The notes: generated by a model not told the origin, from the letters alone. A DNA stretch of 64,000 nt from Solen grandis (GCA_021229015.1 CM037780.1:69814656-69878655), one strand, 5' to 3'; shown: positions 11,236 through 23,143, numbered from the stretch's first letter. Made by a program: numbers and translations.

Positions 11236-12555
11236 AGCTCACCTGAGTGTGGGCCTGTGTTCAGCGTACGTGTGTGCATGTCCGTCGTTAACAATATCCT
11301 TTAAACAACTACTCATCCTAAACCACTGAATGGATTTTCACCAAATTTCACAGGATTGATCCTTATGAGGCCCTCTTTCAAAATTGTTCAAATTATTTTG
11401 ATTGGTTGAAAAAGTAGGTCACATAAATAGATTTTAAATATTCGATCTTTGAAATATTCTTCTGTAAAACTGCAGGGCCTAGAGCTTAGATTTTTGGTGT
11501 GAAGCATTGTCTAGTGGACCTCTACGGGCGTGGAACATTTGTTGTCCGGGCTCTAACTTCAATACCGTTTGCCCAATCCTTTTCAAACTTTCCACACATG
11601 TGCATGGCCATAATATCTCGGATGAGTTCGATATCCAGCATTATCGCGTGAATGACGTAGAAGTTATGGCCCTTGACGTACACAAAATACTTGAAATTGT
11701 GATTGTCCGGGCTCTAACTTCAATATAGTTTGCCCATTTCTTTTCAAAGTTTTCACACATGTGCATGGCCATAATATCGCGGATGAGTTCAATATCCAGC
11801 ATTATCGCGTGAATGACTTAAAAGTTATGGCCCTTGATGTACACAAAATACTTGAAATTGTGATTGTCTGGGCTCTAACTTCAATACCGTTAGACCAATC
11901 CTTTTCAAACTTTCCACACATGTGCATGGCCATAAAATCGCAGATGAGTTCGATATTCAGCATTATCGCGTGAATGACTTAGAAGTTATGGCCCTTGAAC
12001 ACTTTAATAAGTCAAAAGAGACGTTTTCCTTCAAATTAATGGAAATGTTTCAACATGATTGTTTTAATAAGTAACATTCATTAACTAATGGGATTTAGGA
12101 GACAATAGCTTGTTTCTCTGAGCTATTTCTGAGAGTCCCCATACTGTGATGGGCGTATTTTGTGGCAGTCCTGACCCTTGTTGCATTTATGGTCACCTTG
12201 ACATGGCTGTCTACCATAATTGCTAAAATAAAGTTGATCCCAGTGATGAGTCACATAGGGAGTCATCTAGTTTCCTTATATACTCTATATAGAAATTTTA
12301 AAATTCTTCGCTTCTGGAACTAATGTTCAAAATTAATTCTTGTTTTGCACCCCAGTGATTACCTCAAGGTTTCATACCATAATTGCATAAGCATTTTCGA
12401 TCCCTTGAAAATTGAGGCCTTCAGATGATTGATTAACCTAAGAAATTTGAATGTGGTTGCTGCTGGAAGAAACCAAGTAAAATCAAGTGACTTTAATCGT
12501 TTTAAATAAGCTGATGTACTCTGGTGAGGGATCTATGGCCATATGGCCCTCTTGT
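11236..12555 (+). mobile_element. AGCTCACC-family element, copy E, with a private 161-bp tandem repeat
   Basis: Begins AGCTCACCTGAGTGTGGGCC and ends GGTGAGGGATCTATGGCC..CCTCTTGTA. At about 11543-12000 lie three tandem copies of a 161-bp unit (TGTCCGGGCTCTAACTTCAA..CACATGTGCATGGCCATAAT..GTTATGGCCCTTGA) not seen in the other full copies. The open frames at 11507-11728 and 11761-11973 are translations of this unit and are not genes. Confidence 0.72.
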
Positions 12556-13605
12556 ATAGAGATTCATAGGAAAAACTTGAAAAAATCTTCTTGTCATAAA
12601 CCGCAAGGCCTAGAGCCTAGATATTTGGTGTGTGGCATGGTCTAGTGGATCTCTACCAAGTTTGTTCAAATTTTAACCTTGGGGTTGAAATTGGATATGT
12701 TCAAATCATGACCTGAGGATCAAAATTGACCCTGCCCCAAGGATCACTTGATTTTACAAAGACTAAATTGTATTGGTGAACTAGGAAAATCTTCTTGTCA
12801 GAAACCACAAGGCCTAGATTTTAGATATTTGGTGTGTTAAATGGCCTACTGGACTGGTTCAAATTTTTTATACTTAGAAAAAGACATGGGACACCATTCA
12901 ATGTATTGTAACTAAAGAATGGCTTTTTAAGTGTATGAAATCTATCAATATAACATAATTTGTATGGAATTATGCATGGAATTGTGTCATTCTGTATGAT
13001 CTGTTGTTAGGTTTGCTAAAAATGCTAAATGTAATGTGGAAAAAAAAAGTTTGTTCAAATCATGTCCCTCGGGTTAAAATTGGCCTGTCCCAGGGGTCAC
13101 TTGATTTTATATTGATTTATATTGACTTATGTAGAGAATAAAGTTTAAAATCAATCTTCTTCTTGAAACAACAAATCCTGGAGCGTAGATATTTGGTGTG
13201 TGCCATTGTCTAGTAGTTGAACAAAGTTTGTTCAAATCATGGTCATGGGGTCAAAATTGGACACGCCTGATGTTCACTTTTTTTTACATAGGTTTATATT
13301 GGGAGCTATGACCTTCAGTTTTGGATCACAGGTTACAGTTGGACCAAGGTTACAGATTTGTGTCTGGTGGTAAACTTTGACCTTGGATGACCTTGACCAT
13401 GACCTAATGACCTTCTTTTGAATTTTTTAAGCTACAATTTTCAAATTTATACCACAAATACTGTTTAGTGTGTGGAATTGAAAAGATCATATATTTCTGA
13501 ATGGATTTTCAGGTGTGTGAATTCATGGCCATCTTGGCCTTCTTGTAATCTAATTGATAGTACGGTACTCTGGTGAACAATGAAGGACCTCCATGGCTCT
13601 CTTGT
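12556..13605 (+). mobile_element. AGCTCACC-family core repeats and 3' ends, nested/truncated
   Basis: Several core repeats of about 165 bp (near 12580, 12770 and 13130) lead to two successive 3' ends, GGCCATCTTGGCCTTCTTGT near 13528-13547 and CTCTGGTGAACAATGAAGG..CTCTCTTGTTT near 13567-13606. The left terminus is missing, which suggests copy E was inserted into, or recombined with, an older copy. Confidence 0.65.
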
Positions 13606-13679
13606 TTACTAATATACATATATTTTCACAATCAAGAATCACCATTGCTCTCTTGTTCGCAAATATACAAATATTTTAA

Positions 13680-13986
13680 ACCATCCCCGTTGGCTGAGTG
13701 GTTAGAGCCTCTGCTTTGGGAGCGGGAGGTTGTTGCTTCGATCCTAGACCGCGACATACCAAAGTCATAAAAATGGTACTGTAATAGCTCCCATGCTTGA
13801 CGCTCAGCATATAAGGGTTGTTGCAGGAATTGTTGGTTAGGTGTCAGAAGAATGTGACTTAGTGTGGTATCATGCCACATGTCTATGGTGTGATACTGCA
13901 GTGTGGCAACACTATATCTGTCTCAAGTAGGCATCGTCTCCAAATGACTGAAAAACTGTCGGTGGGACGTGAAACCCAACAAACAA
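13680..13986 (+). mobile_element. tRNA-derived SINE, family 1, intact with 13-bp target duplication
   Basis: The head contains an A-box-like TGGCTGAGTGGTTAGAGC and a B-box-like GGTTGTTGCTTCGATCC, from a class II type tRNA with a long variable region (GGGAGCGGGAGG). A body of about 200 bp follows, then a 3' motif ACTGTCGGTGGGACGTGAAA and a short (CAAA)n tail. It is flanked by perfect ACAAATATTTTAA duplications at 13667-13679 and 13987-13999, the signature of LINE-driven insertion. A minus-strand copy is at 42869-43185. SINEs have internal RNA polymerase III promoters and no coding capacity. Confidence 0.9.
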
Positions 13987-13999
13987 ACAAATATTTTAA

Positions 14000-14479
14000 C
14001 AATGACTTTGATTCCCTCAAAGTCTTTCACTGTCCTGATAAAGCTCATTTTCTGGTTTTTACTTTCTCTCCCAATTTATACTAATATTTATGATATGCAC
14101 TACTTGCAAGAGGGGTTGGCAATAACCAGAGATAGATGATAAAATATGATACTTTGCATCTTAAATTTGAATCTGGTTTGTGCTAAAGGTAACCAACTAA
14201 TATCAAGTGACATAAATGGTTTTGAATAAGCTCATGTACTCTGGTAAGCAATCTAAGGGCCAAAAAGCTCCTTTGTTTAAATGAGTCATTTCAGTGGGAA
14301 ATATCATCTGCTGCTTATATTGCTTATTTATATGTGTCTCAGTCAATGATTTTGTTCATGTTTCACGTTGTATAAGATTATACCCAGATTTTCAGTGGTT
14401 GTTTACTGCTCAAAGGCCAGCTATGAGATTTTGCATCCCCTCACATTCTTCACAATGAGATATTGGACATCCTGATGAA
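14000..14479. other. Single-copy sequence plus an AGCTCACC 3'-end fragment
   Basis: About 14155-14280 is a 3' fragment ending GTACTCTGGTAAGCAATC..CTCCTTTGTTT, related to copy A. The remainder shows no gene. Confidence 0.5.
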
Positions 14480-16412
14480 TTGAAATGAATTGAAATCATT
14501 GTTAAATGGCAGTTATGCCTCCTCTTAACAACATCTCCTCCTAAATGACTGGGCAAAATTTGATGAAAATTGCCTGTGATGCTCCATGCATGAAGCTCTA
14601 CCAAAGTTGTTCAAATGGTTTTGGTCCATTGCATATCTGGGTCACAGGAGCTAAAAATAGATTTTTTGCAAGGCTTAGAGCTTAGTTATTTGGTGTGTGG
14701 CATTGTCTAGTGGACCTCTTCCAAGTTTGTTCAAATCATGAACCCCATGTCAAAATTGATCTTCCCGAGGGGTCACTTGATTTTACATAGACTTGTATAG
14801 GAAAAACTTCAAAAATCTTCTTGTCAGAAACCACAAGGCCTGGAGTTTAGAAATTTGGTGTGTAACATGGCTAGTAGTGGACCATTTTCAAGTTTGCTCA
14901 AGTAATGGATCTGGGTTCAAAATTGGCCCTGCCCAAGGGTACTCTTGGTTTTTAGCTCACCTGAGCATAACATGCTCATTGTCCAGTGTCTGACGTCCAT
15001 CTGTGCGTCCAGCGTCAACAATATCCTTTAAACAACATGTCCTCCTAAACCGCTGAATGGATTTTGACCAAACTTCACAAGACTTATCCTTATGATGCCC
15101 TCTATCAAAGTTGTTCAAATTATTTTTATTGGTTGAAAAAGTAGATCACAGGAGCTAAAAATAGATTTTGAAAATGCAAAATTTGAAAATCTTCTTCTAC
15201 AAAACTGCAAGGCCTAGATATTTGGTATGTAGCATTGTGTAGTGGATCTCTACCAAAATTGTTCAAATCCTGACCCTTGGGTCAAAATTGGCCCCGCCCC
15301 AGGGGTCACTTGAATTTACAAAGGCTTATTTAGGATAAAAATAGAAAAATCTTCTCAAAAACCACAAGGCCTGGAGTTCAGATATTTGGTGTGTAGCATT
15401 GTCTAGTGGATTTCTATCAAGTATATTCAAATCATGGTCCTGGGGTCAAAATTGGCCCCGCACCAGGGGTCACTTGATTTTACATAGACTTACATAGGAA
15501 TGATTTTTAAAAGATATCCATGTCAGAAACCACAAGGTCATGGGTTTAGATATTTGGTATGTAACATGGCCTTGTGGACCTGAACCAAGTTTTCAAATCA
15601 TGGTCCTGGGGTCAAAAATGGTCCCACCCTAATGTTTTTTTGTTTTTTTTACCACATGTAAACTTTTTGTGTGGAATTAAGATTATGTTGCTGTTCTTCT
15701 GCATGGATTTTGTATTCAGTTTGACTGTGTTGTCAAATGCAATGAAAGCCAATATTTCTCAGGTGAGCGATTCAGGGCCATTTTGGCTCTCTTGTTATAT
15801 AGGCTTATATAGGAATTAAAAAAATTCTTCTTGTCAGAAACCAGAAGGCCTGAAGTTGAATTTGGTGTATAAAATGGCCTAGTGGACCTCTACCAAATTT
15901 GTTCAAATCATGGCCCTGGGGTTAAAATTGGCCTACCCCAAGTGTCACTTGATTTTAAATTGACTTATATTGGGAAAAATCGCTCAAAAATCTTCTTGAG
16001 ACAACAAAGCCTGGAGTATAGAGATTTCATATGTAACATGGTCAAATTGACATCTACCAATTAGTTTGTTCACATCATGGCACTGGGGTCAAAATTGGAC
16101 ATGCCTGATGTTCACTTGTTTTTACATAGATTTATATAGAGAGCTATGACCTTCAGTTTTGGATAACAAGGTATAGTTTTGTGTGCGAAATTGAACTTTG
16201 ACCTTGGACGACCTTGATCATGACCCAGTGACCTTTCTTTGAATTTTTAAGTTTCAAGCACTGTTTGGCGTGTGGAATCGAAATGATCTTCCTATATTTC
16301 TTCATGGATTCTGTATTCAGTAGGACTATGCTTTGATATAGTAATATGTACAAGCAATGAAGGCAATGTTTCTCAGGTGAGCGACTTCAGGGCCATCTTT
16401 GCCCTCTTGTTT
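14480..16412 (+). mobile_element. AGCTCACC-family element, copy F, split by nested copy G
   Basis: The left part (14480-14953) has CATCTCCTCCTAAATGAC and core repeats; the right part (15797-16412) resumes with TATATAGGCTTATATAGG and ends CTCAGGTGAGCGACTTCAGG..GCCCTCTTGTTTTT. The junctions fit an insertion of copy G into the T run of the core repeat (usual sequence ACTTGATTTTACATAGACTT). Non-coding. Confidence 0.75.
14954..15796 (+). mobile_element. AGCTCACC-family element, copy G, nested in copy F
   Basis: Complete copy from AGCTCACCTGAGCATAAC to CTCAGGTGAGCGATTCAGGG..CTCTCTTGTT. It holds CATGTCCTCCTAAACCGCTG and three core repeats. The flanks are TT on both sides and no longer target duplication is visible, as for copy C. 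Non-coding. Confidence 0.78.
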
Positions 16413-17790
16413 TTGGATGCAGTTTATTTAACACTTTATCTCCAGTAGTAGTTATTAACATGCTTCAATTTCTACTTCTAAAAATCAGTTGTATAGAAAT
16501 AAAAATAAACAAAACAATATAAGACAGAAAACAATCTCCCCATGGTAAATTGGAGGGAAATTCAGTGTCTAAATAAAGCCCTGAAAATGTGTGCAACCAT
16601 AGAACATAGTTGCAAGCAACCCTGTTAAATATGTTACAGTAGTAAAAGCAGTGTCTGTAAGTCGATAATTATGTACACATTCTCAGCAGCCTTGGATCAA
16701 TGTTAGGCAGGTATATTTATTTTGTCACATGTCCATTTTGGGTGGTTGCTTGCTATTGATAAGAGAGAATATTTATGGCAGTTCAATGAAGGAGTATGCC
16801 ACAGATCCAGTCAGGAGATCGTAATGAGGTTAATTACGGGTCTGGTTGTGGTATGGTTGGATATGCTTCCCTGGGGAGACAATAATTGGGGTACTTGTTC
16901 AATTAATGGTACTGGTGTAGGCTCTTCTTGACATACTTTTATGGTATTGATTGTGGAGCCTGGTCAGTTGGTCCAACTAGACATGGCAGAGTTGGGGTCT
17001 GTTTCATAAGCGAAGCACTGTTTTGAAAAGTTAAGATTGTGTCTTACATAGAAATATTGAAACAGATATTGAAAATACTGAAACATATCATTTTAGGAGC
17101 TTATTCAGGCACATGAATACTACTTTCATACTTCCAAACACAAGTTATTTGTCCAAATATCTCAAAACTAAAAAATCAACCCACTTTCTTAGCCATTTTT
17201 TGTACTATTGTGACAGTGCTCTGCCTACTAAGTTCCTTGTATGGCTGTTTTACAATACACTTCTTTTTAAAATGGTGTGAAAGGTTTTGGTGCTGCAACA
17301 CATTCCTGGCATAATGTCAGCTTATGGCAGCAGGTAAGGCATGTTAAGGACAAGCAAATATGCTTGTTAGAACTTTAAGTAATGTGAAGTCCATAAACAG
17401 AAGCAAGGGAGAGGTGACTATAACTATTCAAGGAATTAAATTAGTTGATCAGTAGCAGATAGAGTAAGTGCAGTTTCAAAGAAATAACTCTACCTGACCC
17501 AGCCTTTTATCCTTCATTCAGTGTAGCTTTTTAACCTCACTTTTGATCTACTTACGGATGATGATGCAAGATTAGACCAAATAAATATTTGGACAATTTT
17601 GTCTATACTGAGGGAGAAAAGTTATGCACAATAATGATTGTTCATTGAGATGACAATTTCCTGACATAAAATGCTTCATATTCAATGTATTGGGACTGAA
17701 TTACAGTTTCTTTGATAAATGTAAAGATGTTTTATCAAAATACTTCTGTAAGATGCACAGTGAAACCTATTTCGGACCAAACATTATAAA
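16413..17790. other. Apparently single-copy sequence, no gene seen
   Basis: Higher-complexity sequence lacking the window's repeat signatures. The open frame at 16722-16931 has no recognisable domain and no flanking splice or start context that persuades me. The stretch could be intronic or intergenic. Confidence 0.4.
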
Positions 17791-17806
17791 CATCTTCAGT
17801 ACATTA

Positions 17807-18480
17807 TAGTCTGTTTCACCATCTCTCTGTAACTTGACAGTTTACTCTGTATAGTCTGTTTCACCATCTCTCTGTAACTTGACAGTTTACTCTGTATAGT
17901 CTGTTTCACCATCTCTCTGAAACTTGACAGTTTACTCTGTATAGTCTGTTTCCCCATCTCTCTGTAACTTGACAGTTTACTCTGTATAGTCTGTTTCACC
18001 ATCTCTCTGTAACTTGACAGTTTACTCTGTATAGTCTGTTTCACCATCTCTCTGTAACTTGACAGTTTACTCTGTATAGTCTGTTTCACCATCTCTCTGT
18101 AACTTGACAGTTTACTCTGTATAGTCTGTTTCACCATCTCTCTGTAACTTGACAGTTTACTCTGTATAGTCTGTTTCCCCATCTCTCTGTAACTTGACAG
18201 TTTACTCTGTATAGTCTGTTTCACCATATCTCTATAACTTGACAGTTTACTCTGTATAGTCTGTTTCACCATATCTCTGTAACTTGACAGTTTACTCTGT
18301 ATAGTCTGTTTCACCATCTCTCTGTAACTTGACAGTTTACTCTGTATAGTCTGTTTCACCATCTCTCTGTAACTTGACAGTTTACTCTGTATAGTCTGTT
18401 TCACCATCTCTCTGTAACTTGACAGTTTACTCTGTATAGTCTGTTTCAACATCTCTCTGTAACTTGACAGTTTACTCTGT
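17807..18480 (+). repeat. Minisatellite, 15 copies of a 45-bp unit
   Basis: The unit runs TAGTCTGTTTCACCATCTCT followed by CTGTAACTTGACAGTTTACT and CTGTA, and repeats exactly 15 times (674 bp), with scattered single-base variants. Because 45 is a multiple of three, the minus strand stays open for 247 codons (17796-18539), giving a 15-residue peptide repeat containing SKLSSYREMVKQT. Of the unit variants seen, about six would change an amino acid and one would be silent, which argues against selection on a protein. Confidence 0.95.
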
Positions 18481-19291
18481 CGATTGCAAAAGAGGGGATG
18501 ATTTACATTATTTAATAGGGCTGTGTATTGCCAAGCCACTTACGATACAATATATACCACTATACGGATGGTGTGATATACAATACAATTTATTTATTTA
18601 TTGTCCTCCTTTACAGGTGAGCATAACATATTTACATACAAATAATGAGTTTTAATGAAAAATATGTATAGTAGCAACATGAACATCAGTTCCACAAGCT
18701 CAACAAGCTCAAAATTTTGCCAATGTCATAATCAGTAATTTTTTTATTTAGTTCTATTATATGCTGCTGCTTTTAATTTTTTTTCTTTCGACATTACTTT
18801 GTCCCAACTAAAGAGAAATATTACGAAGCAACAGAATTTGGTTAGGACAAATTTTTCTTGAAGTAAAGGTTATATACTAGTGATAGAAATCGGTTGATAT
18901 TGTCACAATTGATTATCGGTTCAATCTGATGGGTATAATCAATAACTTTTCATTTAATAATCGCTTGAACCAGAAGTAACATTCAAGCATGGCGCTATTA
19001 ATTATACACAGTTACATGAACTTCATGAAGTAGATTTTGACACAGTTTAACAGTTAATAAATTATACTTAGTCTAGACCTTATTGTTTAAAGGTTTTCCT
19101 ATTGAAACTTGGGTAAAATCAAGAGATTCCAGATTGATGTACAGTGTAAACTAGGCAGACAACACATGGTATGGTATGGTATGAAATATTACGACGTCAC
19201 TGAACAGATATAATTATGTGAATCGATTATTGTCGCTATTCAGTAAAGTAATTAACCGGTCGTCATTGACTAGTGACGGTTAGAACATCAC
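18481..19291. other. AT-rich sequence, no gene seen
   Basis: Contains short AT-rich direct repeats (ATACAATATATACC/ATATACAATACAATTT near 18545-18590). No domain, RNA gene or transposon end is recognised. Confidence 0.45.
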
Positions 19292-19293
19292 TA

Positions 19294-20301
19294 CAGTGTA
19301 ATGGCGCTATATCGTGGACTGCTATTTCGCGTTGACCAGTATATCACGGTAGATCTATGGACCCCAAAAATATATATCGTGTCATTTGCATATAATAAGG
19401 CTTACCGCGAAACTAATCGATCTCCTATATCTACATGAATTTAAAAGAGTTTCACGGTCAGTACTTAACATGCTAGTCCACTGTCATGCGGAAGTGATAA
19501 CAATTAAACACCCCAGGTGGTAAGCTATTGTGTTTGGGGCAGTTGATGATTATGCAATCGAGTGTTAACGATCGGCAACAATGCAGGTTTGTTGGTATAA
19601 AAATCCAACGACAGTAATCAGCATTTAATTGGTAAGGACATTCAATACCAAGCAGATACTCGATAAAATACACAAACATTGTCTAAAATCCAATGCATAA
19701 ACCTTAATAATGGTATTTTTGTTTTTATTAGAGAAAAAACTAGCGTGCATAATCTTACCATGGATTAAAAAGTCCCTGAAAATAGCCAATCTTTTTCACC
19801 GGAAGTAAGCAATAAATGATAATTAGATCAGCATTACCTGGTAATTTGTTTCATTTAAGCATTAACAAGGCTCCTCATATCGATACATCATATTAAGTAA
19901 ACCTCAGCTTAATTTCAAATAGCGATAAATTTTAATGGAAGGGCAATTTTCACACTGACATTGTTTTAATAAACGATGGATGCCTTATAATTTATTATAA
20001 TGAGATATATTGAAGAGTTACATAACCACTTCACATCACCATACCATACACACTAGTCTTTAAATCTGAATCATTGGCAATTAATGTACAAAAAAAAGAA
20101 AACACAAAATGATTATGGAATTATTTAAAATAACTAAATAACTCTATAAATAAAATAATTTTTATTGCTTTATATTAGGGTTATCCAAGACTTTACAACT
20201 ATCACAAAGACACGTAGCATTCTCGAACCTACTACGTGGACCAATAGAACGCGGTATTTGGGCTTGGACCCCAAGAACCGCGATATAGCAGCGTTACACT
20301 G
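19294..20301. mobile_element. Non-autonomous Tc1/mariner- or pogo-type DNA transposon
   Basis: The left end CAGTGTAATGGCGCTATATC and the inward-read right end CAGTGTAACGCTGCTATATC are similar 20-mers, each bordered by TA (19292-19293 and 20302-20303). Length is 1,008 bp. Both ends carry TATATCG(C/T)GG words. There is no transposase-like frame, so it must depend on a related element. It is unrelated in sequence to the element at 6836-8083, beyond the CAGT start and TA target. Confidence 0.8.
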
Positions 20302-20339
20302 TATTATCTACTACCACTAGTAGTAGTCATTCAAACTTA

Positions 20340-20405
20340 AGCATCAAGACAGGTCTCAATATGACTGAAATACTGTCGAAGTGACCGTAAGCTCAAATAG
20401 TCAAG
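20340..20405 (+). repeat. SINE 3'-tail fragment
   Basis: Contains ATGACTGAAATACTGTCGAA followed by GTGACCGTAAGCTCAAATAG, the 3' domain of the family 2 SINEs at 55.6 and 57.4 kb. Head and body are absent. Confidence 0.7.
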
Positions 20406-20845
20406 TCATGTCAGGACATTGTTTCTTGTGGTGAAGAATCCTGTCTCTGATGCTGACATCAAAGGAACTTTAATACTCACTTAGGAAGCACAACCACCAT
20501 GTGGTACGGCAGATTAGGTTAATCATTTTCTTGTTCTTTCAGTTTTCTGGAAAGGATGTGATTTATACTATACGTTGTTACATGATATCCTTTTCTCACT
20601 AGAGCATGTAACTATTCAGAAATGGATTAACCACAATTCCATAGTTTTCTGTTCAAGCTAATTGTTTTTGTCCTGTCTTGTACTTTTCTTAAAAAGTGAA
20701 AAAGAAATGTAGAAACAAAACACCAGTCCTATAATTCCAGAACGAGGCTACAGTAAAGTTTTAATTTTTGGGACCTGAAGAGTGATTAATCAATGCAACA
20801 TGATAAAATTGATGTAAATTTATTTATAGGATTCATTTCTGACGA

Positions 20846-20950
20846 TTTAAAAAACACAGTTATATATATATTAAATGTGTTAAAAAACACATATATATAT
20901 TAAATGTGTTAAAAAACACAATTATATATATTATATAATTATATATTATG
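20846..20950 (+). repeat. Short AT-rich tandem repeat
   Basis: About three copies of a unit built from TTAAAAAACACA, a TATATAT run and TTAAATGTG, ending in ATTATATAATTATATATTAT. Partly palindromic. Confidence 0.8.
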
Positions 20951-21479
20951 GCTGAACAAGCACATAAGCACAAATTCTACTACTGCAAAATGTTGGTGGA
21001 GGTCAATAACGAGCCCTACGATACATATGTTGAAGAATGGTGACAGGTTTGCCGGTAGTGTAGGTATTATATATCTTGTATTTTTCTTCACTCAGTGTAA
21101 TCAGATTGTCCACATTTGATTAACTTCTGATGAAATAATGATTTGATAATTCCATAATATCAAAATTTTTGTGTCACCTGCTGTAAGCAGACGTGACACA
21201 TAGGGATCACTTTTCTGTCTTCTGTCTGACTGTCACACTTTTTCCGTCACACTTCAGCAGGTGATCCACATGTCCACAAGAACACTCTTATGTTAAAAAT
21301 ACAAAAAACCTAGATAGGTAATGTATCGCAAAAAGACTATACAGACCCTTCCATACGATACGCCAATTTATCAGCATGAATCACAATATACTGTTATTTC
21401 CATGTATCATGACAGCCCTATTATGTAATTATTCTACAATCTTAATTACTTTAATCCCGTCAACACTGAATGTCTTTTT
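20951..21479. other. Non-coding sequence with an inverted CACCTGCTG/CAGCAGGTG pair
   Basis: No gene is seen. CACCTGCTGTAAGCAG near 21176 and TTCAGCAGGTG near 21254 form a short inverted pair that may be the edge of another dispersed family. Confidence 0.4.
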
Positions 21480-22262
21480 AGCTCACCTGAGCACATGTGC
21501 TCAGGTTGAGCTATTAGGATCGATGAATGTCCATTGTCAGTCCATCCATCATCCACATTTAATTCAATTGCACTCTTGCATCTTCATATCTTAAGCATCC
21601 ATCTTCAAACCTTATGACAATATTTATTGTTATAATCTCTCAGCCAAGTTCGATTATGGCTGATATTGCCCAATAAAATCAGGAGTTATGGCCCTTTTAA
21701 TGCCAGATTTCACTTTGTTTGCACTCTAGCATCTTCATTTCTTAAGTTATCATCTTCAAACTTTATGAAAATATTCATACACATAATCTCTTTGCGGTAG
21801 GTCGGTGATTCTACCTGGATGCCTCAGTGCATTCGAGGTCTTCCTCCATCTGTAATTAGCTGGATTTCGCTATATGACTGAAATACTGTCATAGCGATGG
21901 TAAACTCAAATAGTTATTTCAAGTCAAGTCATAATCTCTTAACCAAGTACAATTATGGCTAATATTGCCTAATTATATCAGGAGTTATAGCCCTTTTGAT
22001 ATTTAAAAATGCCAGATTTCACTTTGTTTGCATGTTTGCATTCTAGTATCATAATTTCTTAAGCAATCATCTTAAAATTTAATGACATGTTTACAGCCAT
22101 TATTCCTCAACCAAGTTTGATTATGGGTGATACTAGCCAATTAGGTCAGGAGTAATGGCCCCTTTTAATTTTACTTAGGATTTTTTATGCTACAACCTTC
22201 AAATTTTGATGACATATACTGGTTGGTTTGTGGAATTGAAATGATGTTGCTATGTTTCTATA
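21480..22262 (+). mobile_element. AGCTCACC-family element, copy H, 3' end replaced
   Basis: Begins AGCTCACCTGAGCACATGTG with its self-complementary CTCAGGTTGAGC. The body differs from other copies: it has units with ACTTTGTTTGCACTCTAGCA, TCATCTTCAAACTTTATGA and AGGAGTTATGGCCC, as in copy I at 60974. It is interrupted by a SINE at 21793-21929 and runs into a DIRS fragment near 22262 without reaching the usual CTCTTGTTT end. Confidence 0.72.
21793..21929 (+). mobile_element. 5'-truncated SINE (family 2) with 11-bp target duplication
   Basis: Begins within the body (TGCGGTAGGTCGGTGATTCT), continues through GGATGCCTCAGTGCATTCGA and ends with the tail ATGACTGAAATACTGTCATA..GGTAAACTCAAATAG. Perfect CATAATCTCTT duplications flank it at 21782-21792 and 21930-21940. 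The tRNA head was lost at insertion. Confidence 0.88.
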
Positions 22263-22840
22263 GATCTTCTAGAGGGTCATCCCATTCAACTTCCCGTTAC
22301 TTCAAACCTTTTCACTCAAGGTCAGGCTCACACCCCACATCACAATCCAGTCATACTACATCTTCACACTTGGCCATTATCAGGAGTACCACCTGCAAGA
22401 AAAAGTTTCTTCTCAAGTTGCCTCCCTCATCCCTAAGGCAAGACGACCTACAAGGAAGGTCTACAGGGCCAAATGGAAAGTCTTCTGTGATTATGTATGC
22501 AACAGCAGATTGATCCTATCCATTTGTCTACCAGAGATGTAGCTAATTTTCTTGTGTATCTTTTCAAACATGAAAAGCTAGCCGTCAGTTCTATTAAGGG
22601 TTACAGAGCTATGCTATCTAACACTCTCAAATTCCATAGATCTTCCTCAATTGGTAATGATCCATATCTCTCAGAAATCAAACGGTCTTTTGAATTGGCT
22701 AGACCTGTACACCAAAGTGGGATTTAGCTTGTGTTCTTTGGTCCCTTGGTGGCTCTCTATGAACCTTTAAAGCCTTGCTTCAATCAGTCATGCCATATGG
22801 AAAACAGTTTTTACTATTTTTCTCATTAACAAAACTTCTT
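22263..22840 (+). pseudogene. DIRS-type retroelement fragment: tyrosine recombinase N-terminal region
   Basis: After a Ser/Pro-rich stretch (22263-22400), one frame reads ARRPTRKVYRAKWKVFCDYV. A shifted frame continues STRDVANFLVYLFKHEKLAV, SSIKGYRAMLSNTLKFHRSS and LSEIKRSFELARP. Past a further break it reads PKWDLACVLWSL and VMPYGKQFLLFFSLTKLL. This order matches the SAM-like N-terminal domain and start of the catalytic domain of DIRS-family tyrosine recombinases, which integrate circular cDNA without target duplications. At least two frame breaks, and the absence of the R..HxxR..Y catalytic region, show it is dead. RT/RNase H was not found nearby. Identification is by motif pattern. Confidence 0.65.
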
Positions 22841-22984
22841 AAGCTTTGATTTTTCTTTTACTTCCAATATATTTAAGTGATTGTCAAAGTTATTGAATGA
22901 ATATATGAATAAATTAATATATGAACTTCAATCAGGAACTTGGATAATCAGATGCTATTTCAAAAAGAACAAAAATTGTTTCAT

Positions 22985-23143
22985 TGTTTAGTATTTTCTT
23001 TGCCTTTAAATGATTTTTATACCTCCACCAAAATTGGGGGGGGGGGGGGGGCATATAGATTTGCTTTTGTCCGTCTGTACGTATGTCCGTCTGTCCCGGA
23101 CCTTGGTGACACACATATCTCTGAAAGTATTCATACTTCTGAC
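22985..23143 (+). repeat. CCACC/GGGGG dispersed repeat, left half
   Basis: Has ATACCTCCACCAAAATTG, 16 G at 23036-23051, then GCATATAGATTTGCTTTTGT and GTCCGTCTGTCC. It continues across the MITE and satellite insertion into 24403-24835. The second half contains an internal repeat with TACAGACTTTAAACTTCATG, which models the unoccupied MITE target. Confidence 0.7.

Noticed and set aside
13683..13760. Functional tRNA gene
   Set aside because: The tRNA-like part is the head of a SINE with a body, a tail and 13-bp target duplications; arm pairing is imperfect.
17796..18539. 247-codon minus frame of 15-residue repeats as a protein gene
   Set aside because: It is the translation of a 45-bp minisatellite. 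Unit variants mostly change the amino acid, there is no signal peptide, splice or promoter context, and the few non-repeat codons match no family.
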